Of a stretch of 64,000 nucleotides of DNA, positions 53,203 to 61,970 are shown one piece after another. Source of the DNA: Vibrio tasmaniensis (GTDB taxonomy: Bacteria; Pseudomonadota; Gammaproteobacteria; Enterobacterales; Vibrionaceae). A program made the position numbers and the translations under genes. Every line of letters begins with the position of its first letter. Position 1 is the first letter of the stretch. Below the pieces are notes generated by a model. That model was not told the origin of the DNA. It worked only from the letters and a program-made list of their open reading frames with translations, and made no database searches. The stretch covers positions 1,984,001-2,048,000 of the forward strand of contig NZ_AP025510.1 of assembly GCF_024347635.1 (NCBI RefSeq), read 5' to 3'.

Positions 53203-54218
53203 AAGTAACTCCTTTGAGCCATATAATTCACAAACGAATCAAAAGATGACTCTATTTCAAAAATAGATGACAAGTAATTAAGAGCCTCGCCATCCTTTCT
53301 CTCAATTAGCATATATAAAGCATCATTTTCAGGTTGATTGACAGATGGATAAATACGCACAAAAACATCAACATTACAGTGGCTAGGTATCACATCTGTA
53401 AGTTTTTGAGTGATCGCGGGCAATGAATAGATTTCATTACGAACGATATGGAAAAAGTAGTGATTGGTTTTATCTACGAAGCTGTCGTGATACTCATTTT
53501 GATCAACAAAATATGGCAATGGCTGATAGTAAGCTTGAAAGACATTAAACAAAGTGACTACCGCGCAGGTAAAGGCTAAAAAGTAACCCACACAGGCTAA
53601 ATGACGATGAACAAAAAGCTTAAAGCTTGACGGTGCAGCGTTGACTGAATCACTAGTGCTGCCTGTAGACAATGGTATTTCCATGTCGCCTTCAACGCTT
53701 CGTGTTGCTGATATGGGCATAACCTGAGCGTGCTCATCTTGCGGCTTTTCCTCCGGTGATTCGCCTGAGGTTTGTGTTTGATTTGTCGTTATTGATGATG
53801 ACGGGTTAAGTTCGGCTTGCGATAATCCTATCGTTTGAGGAGTCTCTGATAATATACCCGCCTCTGGGACTGTCGCTTTAGGCTCTGTGTTTTGAGGTTG
53901 AGATGGTTCCTCTATCTCCAGAGAATACCCCATTTTACTGACGGTACGAATCGTGGCGCAACCACAAGTCGCTCTGTTCAGTGTTTTTCTAAGCTTAGAT
54001 ATCACGTTGGTCAACGCTTGTTCAGAGACAATCACATCCCCCCAACATCTATCAAAGATCAGGCCTCGCTCAATGCATTCGCCTGTATTTTCAAGCAAGA
54101 ATAGGAACACTTTACCTTCTAGCGGCGCGATAGTTTCTACGTGGCCATCCTCACGCATAAACTGCCTAAGCAAGGGATCATAGTTAGCATCACATATTTG
54201 GTAGTTTTGTTGATTCAC
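53193..54218 (-). CDS. ToxR-like membrane-bound transcriptional regulator
   Basis: A 341-residue protein. Residues 1-105 are an OmpR/PhoB-type winged helix (EGKVFLFLLENTGECIERG, VSEQALTNVISKLRKTLN, IRTVSKMGYSLE), followed by a Pro/Ser/Thr/Glu-rich linker (about 106-205), one membrane helix (206-227) and a periplasmic domain (228-341). The periplasmic domain has Cys281 and Cys340, 59 residues apart; in ToxR the disulfide pair is 57 apart. No kinase or receiver domain is present. The layout is that of ToxR, TcpP, VtrA and CadC. It overlaps the small partner gene by 10 bases. Targets and signal are unknown. Confidence 0.85.
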   Translation of the reverse strand: MNQQNYQICDANYDPLLRQFMREDGHVETIAPLEGKVFLFLLENTGECIERGLIFDRCWGDVIVSEQALTNVISKLRKTLNRATCGCATIRTVSKMGYSLEIEEPSQPQNTEPKATVPEAGILSETPQTIGLSQAELNPSSSITTNQTQTSGESPEEKPQDEHAQVMPISATRSVEGDMEIPLSTGSTSDSVNAAPSSFKLFVHRHLACVGYFLAFTCAVVTLFNVFQAYYQPLPYFVDQNEYHDSFVDKTNHYFFHIVRNEIYSLPAITQKLTDVIPSHCNVDVFVRIYPSVNQPENDALYMLIERKDGEALNYLSSIFEIESSFDSFVNYMAQRSYFCE

Positions 54219-54327
54219 TATCGTTGTCTACATTTGAATTTGGTCGCATATAATATTTAAAAGTTTATAAATGACCAGTGAATTTTTCAATTTTCACACA
54301 ATTAATTCGCAGCAAGAAATAACATTT

Positions 54328-54894
54328 TTATTTGTGTGGACAACCTTCTAAATGGTCATTGACCATGCCTGTCGCTTGCATAAACGCGTAACAGATTGTT
54401 TCCCCTACAAACTTAAAGCCTCTCTTTTTTAAAAACTTACTCATCGCTTTAGATTGCTCGGTAGAAGCTGGAACTTGAGCCATCTCTGTCCAGTGGTTTT
54501 CAAGAACCTTGTTATCGACAAATTGCCATAAAGCATTTGATAAAGATCCAAATTCTTTCTGGAGTTCAAGCGCTGCTCGAGCATTACCGTAAACAGAGGC
54601 AATCTTGCCTTTGTGCTTAACCACATCAAAGTTCTCTATGACGTGTGGCACATTGTCTTCATTCAATTCGGCTAACTTGTTTAGATCGTAATGATCAAAT
54701 GCAGCACGATAGCCTTCGCGCTTTTTGAGTATCGTAATCCAACTAAGACCCGCCTGAGCGCCTTCTAGGGTAATGAACTCAAACAGAACTTGGTCATCAT
54801 AAACAGGCACGCCCCACTCTGCGTCGTGGTACTCCCTTTCCAGTTCGTGTTTAAGTGCCCATGCACACGTTCTATCTTCAGTGTTTGTTTCCAT
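54328..54894 (-). CDS. tag: DNA-3-methyladenine glycosylase I
   Basis: A 188-residue repair enzyme that removes 3-methyladenine from DNA. It follows the Tag family throughout: CAWALKHELEREYHDAEWGVP at the start (the W and zinc-ligand Cys positions are conserved), AGLSWITILKKREGYRAAF in the middle and the C-terminal His and Cys in VNDHLEGCPH as zinc ligands. Start ATG 54894. The gene stands between the regulator pair and the efflux operon and is not visibly coupled to either. Confidence 0.95.
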   Translation of the reverse strand: METNTEDRTCAWALKHELEREYHDAEWGVPVYDDQVLFEFITLEGAQAGLSWITILKKREGYRAAFDHYDLNKLAELNEDNVPHVIENFDVVKHKGKIASVYGNARAALELQKEFGSLSNALWQFVDNKVLENHWTEMAQVPASTEQSKAMSKFLKKRGFKFVGETICYAFMQATGMVNDHLEGCPHK

Positions 54895-54930
54895 GTTATT
54901 GCTACCTATTTTAAATCACTCAGAAATGAT

Positions 54931-54952
54931 AATGCCCCTAAACAGGGGCATT
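54931..54952 (-). terminator. Hairpin after the RND efflux operon
   Basis: AATGCCCCT / AGGGGCATT with an AAAC loop. Only scattered T follow in the leftward transcript, so it is a moderate terminator. Confidence 0.65.
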
Positions 54953-54972
54953 AATTCAAAGACTCTCTCGCC

Positions 54973-57900
54973 TTACGAGACTTCAATTTTATGGAATAGA
55001 CGATACAGCACAGGTACCACAATTAGCGTCAGTACGGTGGCAAAGCCCAAACCAAACATAATGGTTACCGCCATTGGTTTGAAGAAGATATCCGGTAACA
55101 ATGGGATCATACCGAGAATCGTTGTGATAGCCGCCATACATACCGGACGTACACGACTCAATGCCGCATCAACAACCGCTACATATGGGTCTTTACCTGA
55201 CTTCATCTCAATCTCAATTTGATCAAGCAGTACGATACCGTTCTTCAGAAGCATCCCAGATAGACTCAGGAAGCCCAACAGCGCCATAAAGCCGAATGGT
55301 GTATTCAAGGCTAGCAAGCCTGTCGTCACCCCTATCAAGGCGAGTGGTACCGTTAACCAAACAATCAGAGGCTCTTTCACTGAGTTAAACAAGAACACCG
55401 TGATTAAGAACATGAACAAGTAGCCCAACGGCATAGTTGTGAACAGTGACGCTTGTGCATCTGCTGACGACTCATATTCACCACCCCATTCCAATGAGTA
55501 ACCCGGAGGCATCTCAATCGCTTCGATCTGTGGTTGTAAGCGTTTCTGTAGAGTTGATGCCGTCTCTTCACCCAGTAGGTCAGGATCCGCCATTACCGTC
55601 AGCATACGCTTACGGTTCTTACGGATGATCAGTGGATCTTCCCATTCCAATTCGTAGCCTAATGTTACTTGTTGTAGCGGGATGTATTCACTTAATGCTG
55701 GGCTCCAAATCTTCATGCCTTCGATGTTACGTATATCGACACGTTCATCTTCAGGCAAACGAGCAACAATAGGCATTAGAGTAGTCCCATCACGGTACAC
55801 ACCGATCGATTTACCAGAGAAAGACATCGCTAGGAAATCATCCACATCAGATTTGGTAATACCATAACGACGCGCTTGGCTCTCGTTGAACTGAGGCTCT
55901 AAAACCTTAGTTCTTTCACGCCAATCGTGACGGACGTTAAACGATCCATTGTCAGCACGCATGATATCCATCACTTGAGCTGCGATTGAACGTAAAACCG
56001 TTGGATCAGAACCCACAATTCGCGCTTCAATTTTCGCGCCGCCACCAGGACCTAATTCGATCTGCTTAAGTTTGTAATTAATTTCAGGGAACTGACCGTT
56101 TACGTGTTCACGGAAACGCAGCATCAAGCCTTCAAGTACCTCGTAATTTTTAACACGAACCGTTATCTCACCGTATGCGCTATAACTTTTCTCTGGGGCA
56201 TAAGTCAGCATGAAACGTTGCAGACCTTTACCCGCTGTTGTCGTGATGTGAGCAACTTCGTCCTGCTCTGCTAACCAACTTTCCAATACTTTGAGCTTGG
56301 TGTTGGTCGCCCGAATATCCGTACCTTCCGGCATCCAGACATCGACTTGGAACATTGGGGTGGTTGAAGATGGGAAGAAAGCTTGTTTTACAAAGCCAAA
56401 ACCATAAACGCTCGCGCCTAAACCAAGCACCAACACAAACATGGTTAACCACGCACGCTTCATACAGAACTCAAGGAAGTTTTTGTAGATAACAAAAACC
56501 ATCCCGTTATATGGGTCTTTACCTTCGTTATCTGGGTCGACTTTCTGACCTTTGAAGAACATGTCAGCAAAGAACGGCGTGAGCGAGATGGCAGTAAACC
56601 AACTCAGCATCAAAGAAATCAATAGCACCGTGAACAAGGTGCCACAGTATTCGCCCGTTGAATCTTCAGACAAACCAATTGGAGCAAACGCGGTGACTGC
56701 AATCACGGTTGCACCAAGCAGGGGCCATTTAGTTTGGGTCACGATATCAGTGGCGGCCTGCATCCGGGTTCGCCCCTTCTGCGTGCCGATCAATATCCCC
56801 TCCACCACCACAATGGCATTATCCACCAGCATCCCTAAGGCAATAACCAACGCGCCCAGTGAAATACGTTGAAGATCGATTTTGAAGTACTGCATGAAAA
56901 TGAAGGTACCGAAAACAGTCAACAGCAAGATCAAGCCAATCAACAGTCCCGATCGTAGTCCCATGAAGAACAGTAACACCACGATGACGATCGCAACCGC
57001 TTGTCCTAAACTCACTACAAAACCACTAACCGACTTATCTACCTCTTTGGGTTGGTTATAAACCTCAGATATATCTATACCAACGGGTTGCTGATATTTC
57101 AGCTCGGCAAGTCTTCGGTCAAAGGCCTCACCCACTGCGACCACGTTCACACCTTGCGCAAAAGAGACACCAAGGTTAAGTGCGAGCTTGCCGTTATAGC
57201 CAATGATGTTACTTGGTACTTCAACATAACCACGAGTTACATTCGCCACATCTTTTAGATAGATAAGCCCTTGAGCGCCACCTTCTGTAAGAATCAAATC
57301 ACCGAGCTGTTCAACATTCTGGAACTCTCCTGTTGGATGAATTCGAATGTACTCGTCACCAATCCTTACCGCACCCGCACTGGATACAATATTTTGAGTC
57401 GATAAAAGGTTAAACACAGTATTTGGAGACAGACCCAGAGAGCTAATCCGCTTCATCGATATCTCAATGAACACTTGCTCTTGCTGCTCACCTGAAACTG
57501 AGACTTTACTGACGCCATCGACTAACTCTAGCTCTCGCCTTAGGTAATCAATGTAATCCAGTAACTCTTTGTAGCTATAGCCATCTCCCGTCACCGCCAA
57601 CAAAATACCGTAAACATCACCGAAATCATCGATGACTTGAGGATCATTGACTCCAGGCGGCAGTTGACCTTTCAGATCATTCACTTTTCGACGAAGTTCA
57701 TCCCAAATTTGCGGAAGATCATCAGGGCCGTAATTATTCTTCATCGTTACCGTAACCTGAGACAGGCCACGGCTAGAGATAGAGTTAACTTCATCAACAT
57801 AGGTTAGCTGTTGAATTGCTTTCTCTAATGGGTAGGTAACTTCTTCTTCCACTTGCTGAGGCGTGGCTCCTGGATAAGAGGTCACGACCATCGCATCTTT

Positions 57901-58083
57901 GATGGTAAAGGCAGGATCTTCTAAACGCCCCAAACCGAAGAATGCAGAAACACCACCAATAAGAAAGATCAGGGACAGCATCCAACTAATGACTTTGTTA
58001 CGTATAAAGTAAGAAGCAACACCTGTGATCTGATCATCACCCTGTTGATCGTCATCTTGGGGCTTGTTATTTACTTCACTCAT
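54973..58083 (-). CDS. RND efflux pump inner-membrane transporter (VexK/VmeV type)
   Basis: A 1036-residue proton-driven exporter with twelve membrane segments and two large periplasmic loops. The TM4 motif reads LVIALGMLVDNAIVVVEG, with a single Asp followed by Asn where AcrB has Asp-Asp; TM10-11 has LLKNGIVLLDQI. It overlaps the end of the second adaptor gene by eight bases. Two adaptors plus one pump resemble V. cholerae VexIJK, V. parahaemolyticus VmeTUV and Pseudomonas TriABC. No outer-membrane channel gene is linked; such pumps usually borrow TolC. Substrates unknown. Confidence 0.9.
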   Translation of the reverse strand: MSEVNNKPQDDDQQGDDQITGVASYFIRNKVISWMLSLIFLIGGVSAFFGLGRLEDPAFTIKDAMVVTSYPGATPQQVEEEVTYPLEKAIQQLTYVDEVNSISSRGLSQVTVTMKNNYGPDDLPQIWDELRRKVNDLKGQLPPGVNDPQVIDDFGDVYGILLAVTGDGYSYKELLDYIDYLRRELELVDGVSKVSVSGEQQEQVFIEISMKRISSLGLSPNTVFNLLSTQNIVSSAGAVRIGDEYIRIHPTGEFQNVEQLGDLILTEGGAQGLIYLKDVANVTRGYVEVPSNIIGYNGKLALNLGVSFAQGVNVVAVGEAFDRRLAELKYQQPVGIDISEVYNQPKEVDKSVSGFVVSLGQAVAIVIVVLLFFMGLRSGLLIGLILLLTVFGTFIFMQYFKIDLQRISLGALVIALGMLVDNAIVVVEGILIGTQKGRTRMQAATDIVTQTKWPLLGATVIAVTAFAPIGLSEDSTGEYCGTLFTVLLISLMLSWFTAISLTPFFADMFFKGQKVDPDNEGKDPYNGMVFVIYKNFLEFCMKRAWLTMFVLVLGLGASVYGFGFVKQAFFPSSTTPMFQVDVWMPEGTDIRATNTKLKVLESWLAEQDEVAHITTTAGKGLQRFMLTYAPEKSYSAYGEITVRVKNYEVLEGLMLRFREHVNGQFPEINYKLKQIELGPGGGAKIEARIVGSDPTVLRSIAAQVMDIMRADNGSFNVRHDWRERTKVLEPQFNESQARRYGITKSDVDDFLAMSFSGKSIGVYRDGTTLMPIVARLPEDERVDIRNIEGMKIWSPALSEYIPLQQVTLGYELEWEDPLIIRKNRKRMLTVMADPDLLGEETASTLQKRLQPQIEAIEMPPGYSLEWGGEYESSADAQASLFTTMPLGYLFMFLITVFLFNSVKEPLIVWLTVPLALIGVTTGLLALNTPFGFMALLGFLSLSGMLLKNGIVLLDQIEIEMKSGKDPYVAVVDAALSRVRPVCMAAITTILGMIPLLPDIFFKPMAVTIMFGLGFATVLTLIVVPVLYRLFHKIEVS

Positions 58084-59161
58084 TGTTCGTCTCCTGAGAC
58101 AATACTTCCACTGTCATCCCATCTCGCAATCGCGATACGCCTGCAACAACGACATGCTGCCCCATTTCTAATCCTTTGATTATCTGCAATGTTTTCTGAT
58201 TCGCCTTTCCTAACACGACTTGCTGTTTAGATACGGTATTGTCGTCATTAAGCACCCACACATAAGAGTCTTGACTAGTTAACTCATCCCCATCAGCATT
58301 AAACACCGCTTCAATTGGGATAAGGACTCCGGCTTTTAGCTCCAATCCGATGTCACGTCCATTTGACGTTACTTCAACGGCCATACCGTCCAGAATCAGG
58401 TCATCTTTCGGCATAGGTAGTACAAGCGTGGCCGTGAATGTGCCGGTGCTTGGATCGGGTTCAGTAGTGAACTCTTTAATACCCGCAGTATATTCATTGC
58501 CACTGGGTACTCTTACCACAGCTTCAATATTCGCAAGCAATTGTTCACTCGGTTGGTTCACATAGATTTGGTCAGGTAACTGGATAACGACTTCAACATC
58601 CTCGACGCTGTGAATGTTCACGACCTGCTGGCCTACCTGAATATTTTCATATTGGTCGACACTGACACGTGAAATGATCCCATCCACAGGGGCACGAAGT
58701 TTGGTGAACGACAAGCGCAGTTTTGCGAGTTCCAACTCGGCATAAGCGATCTGGCGTTGAGCAGCAATTTCATCAAACTGTGACTTCGCTAAGAGCCCTT
58801 TCTTCACTAGCGGACTCGAACGTCTGTATTGACTGTTGATTACCGTGTAACGCGCCTGAGCATTGTCGACATCCAATTGATAATCGGTAGGATCAAGCTC
58901 TGCAATGATGTCCCCTTTAGAAACACGTTCACCTTCTTTCACATCTAGCTTGAAGATTTCACCAGCCACTCGGAAACTGAGGTGAGCTTTCTCAGCAGCG
59001 TTCGCTACCGCAGGGAAATAGAGTTTATCGCTAAAGTCGATGACTGAAATCTCGATAGCTTTAACCAAGGGTGTGTTATTCACTTCTACGACTTGTTTGT
59101 CTTCACAAGCCGTCAGTAAGGCCAAACACGACAGGCCAGCAGCCACTTTAAGTGTTTTCAT
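58076..59161 (-). CDS. RND efflux periplasmic adaptor, second copy (VexJ type)
   Basis: A 361-residue lipoprotein membrane-fusion protein. The lipobox LLTAC puts the acylated Cys at 19. A lipoyl/barrel-sandwich domain (SFRVAGEIFKLDVKEGERVSK-like stretch near 66-86 and FTKLRAPVDGIISRV near 150) and alpha-hairpin (about 90-145), then beta-barrel parts follow. Start ATG 59161 with GGAGAGGGGG upstream, one base after the stop of the first adaptor. Confidence 0.92.
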   Translation of the reverse strand: MKTLKVAAGLSCLALLTACEDKQVVEVNNTPLVKAIEISVIDFSDKLYFPAVANAAEKAHLSFRVAGEIFKLDVKEGERVSKGDIIAELDPTDYQLDVDNAQARYTVINSQYRRSSPLVKKGLLAKSQFDEIAAQRQIAYAELELAKLRLSFTKLRAPVDGIISRVSVDQYENIQVGQQVVNIHSVEDVEVVIQLPDQIYVNQPSEQLLANIEAVVRVPSGNEYTAGIKEFTTEPDPSTGTFTATLVLPMPKDDLILDGMAVEVTSNGRDIGLELKAGVLIPIEAVFNADGDELTSQDSYVWVLNDDNTVSKQQVVLGKANQKTLQIIKGLEMGQHVVVAGVSRLRDGMTVEVLSQETNNE

Positions 59162-59162
59162 G

Positions 59163-60197
59163 TTATAGCCCCCTCTCCTTGATCCACTCTCGAACTTTAA
59201 CGCCCGATTCCAGGCCATTAACGCCAGAAGTCACAATACGATCACCGTCGTTCAACCCAGACACAATATGACGTTTTTCATCGATGACGATTGAGACATT
59301 TTCAACAATACCGTCGTTATTCACACGCCACACAGAGACATCATCTCCATCGGTGATCATTGCTGATGTTGGAATTTTGGTTGCCGCGGCTAACGCTGAA
59401 ACTAAATTAACCGTGCCAGACATACCTGGCAAAATACCGACATCAGTTGGTCTTTCCATTACCATAGTGACTTTGTACGAGCCTGTTGTAGGGTCGGCTT
59501 CTGTATCCACTTCTTGGAAGGTTAAAATGTAAGAGTTTTCAGGGAAAGCATCAAAAACCATGGTTGCATCTGTCTCAAACCCTGAAGAAAAGCGCGTAAT
59601 AAGTTGGTCGGGCAATAAGAATACGACTTTAAGAATTTGATTGGTTTGAATATTCATCACACCTTGCTTGGCTGCGATGTATTCATGGTTTTCAGCGGGA
59701 ATAATGGAAATCGTTCCATCGTAAGGCGCAACCAAAGTGGTATAGCGAAGGTTCGCTTTTGCTTGGTTAAGCACCGCTTTGGCAGAATTGTAATTCGCTT
59801 TCGCTTGATCGAAGTCTTGCTCAGACACGACGCGATCTTTACGCAACTTAATTGAACGTTGGTATTGAACATCGGCCAGCTTAAAGTTGGCTCTCGCTTG
59901 CTTCTCTAGCAACTGATATTCATCAGGGTTGAGCGTTGCAAGCCCATCACCTTTGGTAACCTGTTGGCCAGATGTGACATCGATAGTCTGAAGTAGCCCA
60001 GGAACACGAAATGCAAGTACCGCTTTGTCACCGGCTTCAGTGGTGGCAGGAAAGCTACGTTCAAAGGCGTTATTACCGACAGAGACAGTGAAGAGTTTGG
60101 CGGGTCTAGAATCAGGTTCAGGTACGGGAGGAAGCTCCTTACCACACCCAGACAGCCCAGCTAAGGCTGTCAAAAGGACAACGGAGGCTCTATACAT
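59163..60197 (-). CDS. RND efflux periplasmic adaptor, first copy (VexI type)
   Basis: A 344-residue membrane-fusion lipoprotein (lipobox GLSGC, Cys18). Same domain order as its downstream neighbour: lipoyl halves around AFRVPGLLQTIDVTSGQQV and TTLVAPYDGTISII, an alpha-hairpin between them, then beta-barrel and membrane-proximal domains. The two adaptors are clearly paralogous but diverged, so each probably fills a distinct position in the hexameric ring, as in TriA/TriB. First gene of the operon. Confidence 0.92.
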   Translation of the reverse strand: MYRASVVLLTALAGLSGCGKELPPVPEPDSRPAKLFTVSVGNNAFERSFPATTEAGDKAVLAFRVPGLLQTIDVTSGQQVTKGDGLATLNPDEYQLLEKQARANFKLADVQYQRSIKLRKDRVVSEQDFDQAKANYNSAKAVLNQAKANLRYTTLVAPYDGTISIIPAENHEYIAAKQGVMNIQTNQILKVVFLLPDQLITRFSSGFETDATMVFDAFPENSYILTFQEVDTEADPTTGSYKVTMVMERPTDVGILPGMSGTVNLVSALAAATKIPTSAMITDGDDVSVWRVNNDGIVENVSIVIDEKRHIVSGLNDGDRIVTSGVNGLESGVKVREWIKERGL

Positions 60198-60289
60198 TAG
60201 TGATCATCCATATCTACAAATATTTTTATAACATAGATTAATCACATGTAACTTACCAGTTATCGTAAGATTTATTTAGACAAAATTAT

Positions 60290-60330
60290 TAAAAAAAATA
60301 ACGGCTTGGGATACATAATCCTAAGCCGCT
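60290..60330 (-). terminator. Terminator of pspABC
   Basis: CGGCTTGGGAT pairs with ATCCTAAGCCG (one mismatch) with a run of eight A on the left, a strong T-run in the leftward transcript. Confidence 0.88.
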
Positions 60331-60355
60331 CTCTAATGTTTGGTAGGGCGCGAAA

Positions 60356-60742
60356 CTAAATGTTCTTAAAGGCACGGTTGACTTTAAAAGTGTCCGAGGT
60401 CACATAAGCTTCCATATTACGTACACTGGTCTCTAACTTCTGGAAATCACCCTCTAAAGTGCCCAATAAAGACTCTGCCGTTTGACCTTTTTCCCACGGT
60501 TTTTGCTTCAGCGTGTGCTCTTGTTTGGCTTTCATCTGATCGACATACTGAGGTGGCTGTTTTTCCAGCATGAATGTCAAAGCTAAATACGCTAACAACA
60601 CCAAGAAACTACCACCAAGCAGTGCCGCCGAGATAACCAAGATGCGAACCAACCACACTTCAAGGCCAAAGTAGTTCGCTAACCCCGCACACACGCCAGA
60701 CAATTTACCGTTAATCGGATCGCGATAAAGTTCTCTACTCAT
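60356..60742 (-). CDS. pspC: Phage shock protein C
   Basis: A 128-residue PspC-domain membrane protein. The N-terminal PspC signature RDPINGKLSGVCAGLANYFG (first 20 residues region 6-25) leads into a hydrophobic segment (about 30-54), then a helical C-terminal part. With PspB it senses envelope or membrane stress and draws PspA off PspF. It overlaps pspB by eight bases. Confidence 0.93.
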   Translation of the reverse strand: MSRELYRDPINGKLSGVCAGLANYFGLEVWLVRILVISAALLGGSFLVLLAYLALTFMLEKQPPQYVDQMKAKQEHTLKQKPWEKGQTAESLLGTLEGDFQKLETSVRNMEAYVTSDTFKVNRAFKNI

Positions 60743-60968
60743 AGTTTCGTCTCCAGTTAGGCGACTCCGAATCCAGTATTTTTTCTAGCGTTTTTACACG
60801 GTCTTGCATCGATTCTGCTTGCTCAGAAAGCTTATGCAAGCGCTCAAGATCTGTTTCTGAAAGACCATTACTGGATTTCTTCTTGCTGCGGTAATGTAAG
60901 AATAACCATAGCGGTGCCACGAAGATCAAAAAGACAATCAGTGGACCTGCAACTAGAAATGTTGACAT
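60735..60968 (-). CDS. pspB: Phage shock protein B
   Basis: A 77-residue protein with one N-terminal membrane helix (about 5-26) and a cytoplasmic coiled-coil with heptads (LERLHKLSEQAESMQDRV). Partner of PspC. Start ATG 60968, with AGGAG six bases upstream; the in-frame TTG at 60974 is less likely. Confidence 0.93.
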   Translation of the reverse strand: MSTFLVAGPLIVFLIFVAPLWLFLHYRSKKKSSNGLSETDLERLHKLSEQAESMQDRVKTLEKILDSESPNWRRNYE

Positions 60969-60982
60969 AGACAACTCCTAAA

Positions 60983-61654
60983 TTATTTATCGCGGTTTTC
61001 AACTTGTTGCTTCAGTTTCGCCAGCTCTTTTTCAATTTCATCTTGAGCTTGTAGCTCAGCAAACTCTTGGTCTAGAGATTTTGCGTTACCCGTTTTAGCG
61101 TAAACGTCCGCTTCAGCTTCTAATTCATCCACTTTACGCGAGAATTGTTCAAACTTCGCCATTGCTTCGTTGGTTTTGCTTGAGTGCAAGTGTTTTTGAA
61201 CATCACGACGATTGCTCGCCGCATTATTACGAATCATTAATGCTTGTTGCTTTGCGCGAGTCTCGGCGATTTTGGTTTCAAGCTTGCCGATCTCACTGGT
61301 TAGCTTTTCGATGGTTTCATGAACCAAGGTTTGCTCGGTATGAAGGCTCTTGATGATGTCTTCCAGTTTTTGCTTTTCGATTAGTGCCGCTCTAGCCAAA
61401 TCTTCACGTTGTTTAGTTAGAGCTAGTGTCGCTTTATTTTGCCAATCTAAAATCTGAGTTTCGATAGCTTCAACTTTACGCGCTAGCTCTTTTTTGTCTG
61501 CAATGGCTTTCGCTGAATTGGTACGAACCTCAACCAGCGTGTCTTCCATTTCTTGAATAATGAGGCGAATCATCTTTTCAGGATCTTCAGCCTTATCTAA
61601 TAGTGCACTGATGTTTGAATTTACAATGTCTGCAAAGCGAGAAAAAATACCCAT
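60983..61654 (-). CDS. pspA: Phage shock protein A
   Basis: A 223-residue ESCRT-III-like protein, almost entirely coiled coil, that both binds and protects the inner membrane and represses PspF. The N-terminal amphipathic helix is [20 protein letters not shown], followed by [17 protein letters not shown], a PspA/Vipp1 hallmark. It is first of the leftward pspABC operon and divergent from its activator pspF. AGGAG precedes ATG 61654. Confidence 0.96.
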   Translation of the reverse strand: MGIFSRFADIVNSNISALLDKAEDPEKMIRLIIQEMEDTLVEVRTNSAKAIADKKELARKVEAIETQILDWQNKATLALTKQREDLARAALIEKQKLEDIIKSLHTEQTLVHETIEKLTSEIGKLETKIAETRAKQQALMIRNNAASNRRDVQKHLHSSKTNEAMAKFEQFSRKVDELEAEADVYAKTGNAKSLDQEFAELQAQDEIEKELAKLKQQVENRDK

Positions 61655-61970
61655 AAGAAACTCCTTAATTGCAATAGTGGCAAATAGGTTTTAAATCGTT
61701 TTTCGATTTTTCAATCCACTTGCTCAAAAATCTACGTTTGTTGTTAAACCTACCATAAGTAATCCAAGTAGCATGCCAACTTTTAAGCCATTTATTATCA
61801 AACACTTACAATAAAATGGTGATTAACCCCAACCATGCTATGATGAATTTAGCCAAGTATTGGTATTTTTCACCACTACGGCACCGTGATTAATGCTATT
61901 TACATCAAGTGATTTAAATAAAGCTCTCTAATTCACGTCCATTGGAAATCAGACCATACAAGGACCCGTT
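61655..61970. promoter_or_regulatory. pspA-pspF divergent control region
   Basis: 316 bases that must carry the sigma-54 promoter and PspF sites for pspA and the vegetative pspF promoter. The best sigma-54-like sequence lies at 61762-61780. A small hairpin AAATCG-TTTTT-CGATTT is at 61692-61708 in the presumed pspA leader. The upstream activator sites are not identified. Confidence 0.55.
61762..61780 (-). promoter_or_regulatory. Candidate sigma-54 promoter of pspA
   Basis: Read leftward: GTTGGCATGCTACTTGGAT. The -24 part TGGCATG matches well; the -12 part has TTGG where the consensus is TTGC. Spacing between the two GG-type elements is right. It lies about 110 bases before the pspA start. I found no better match. 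Confidence 0.4.
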
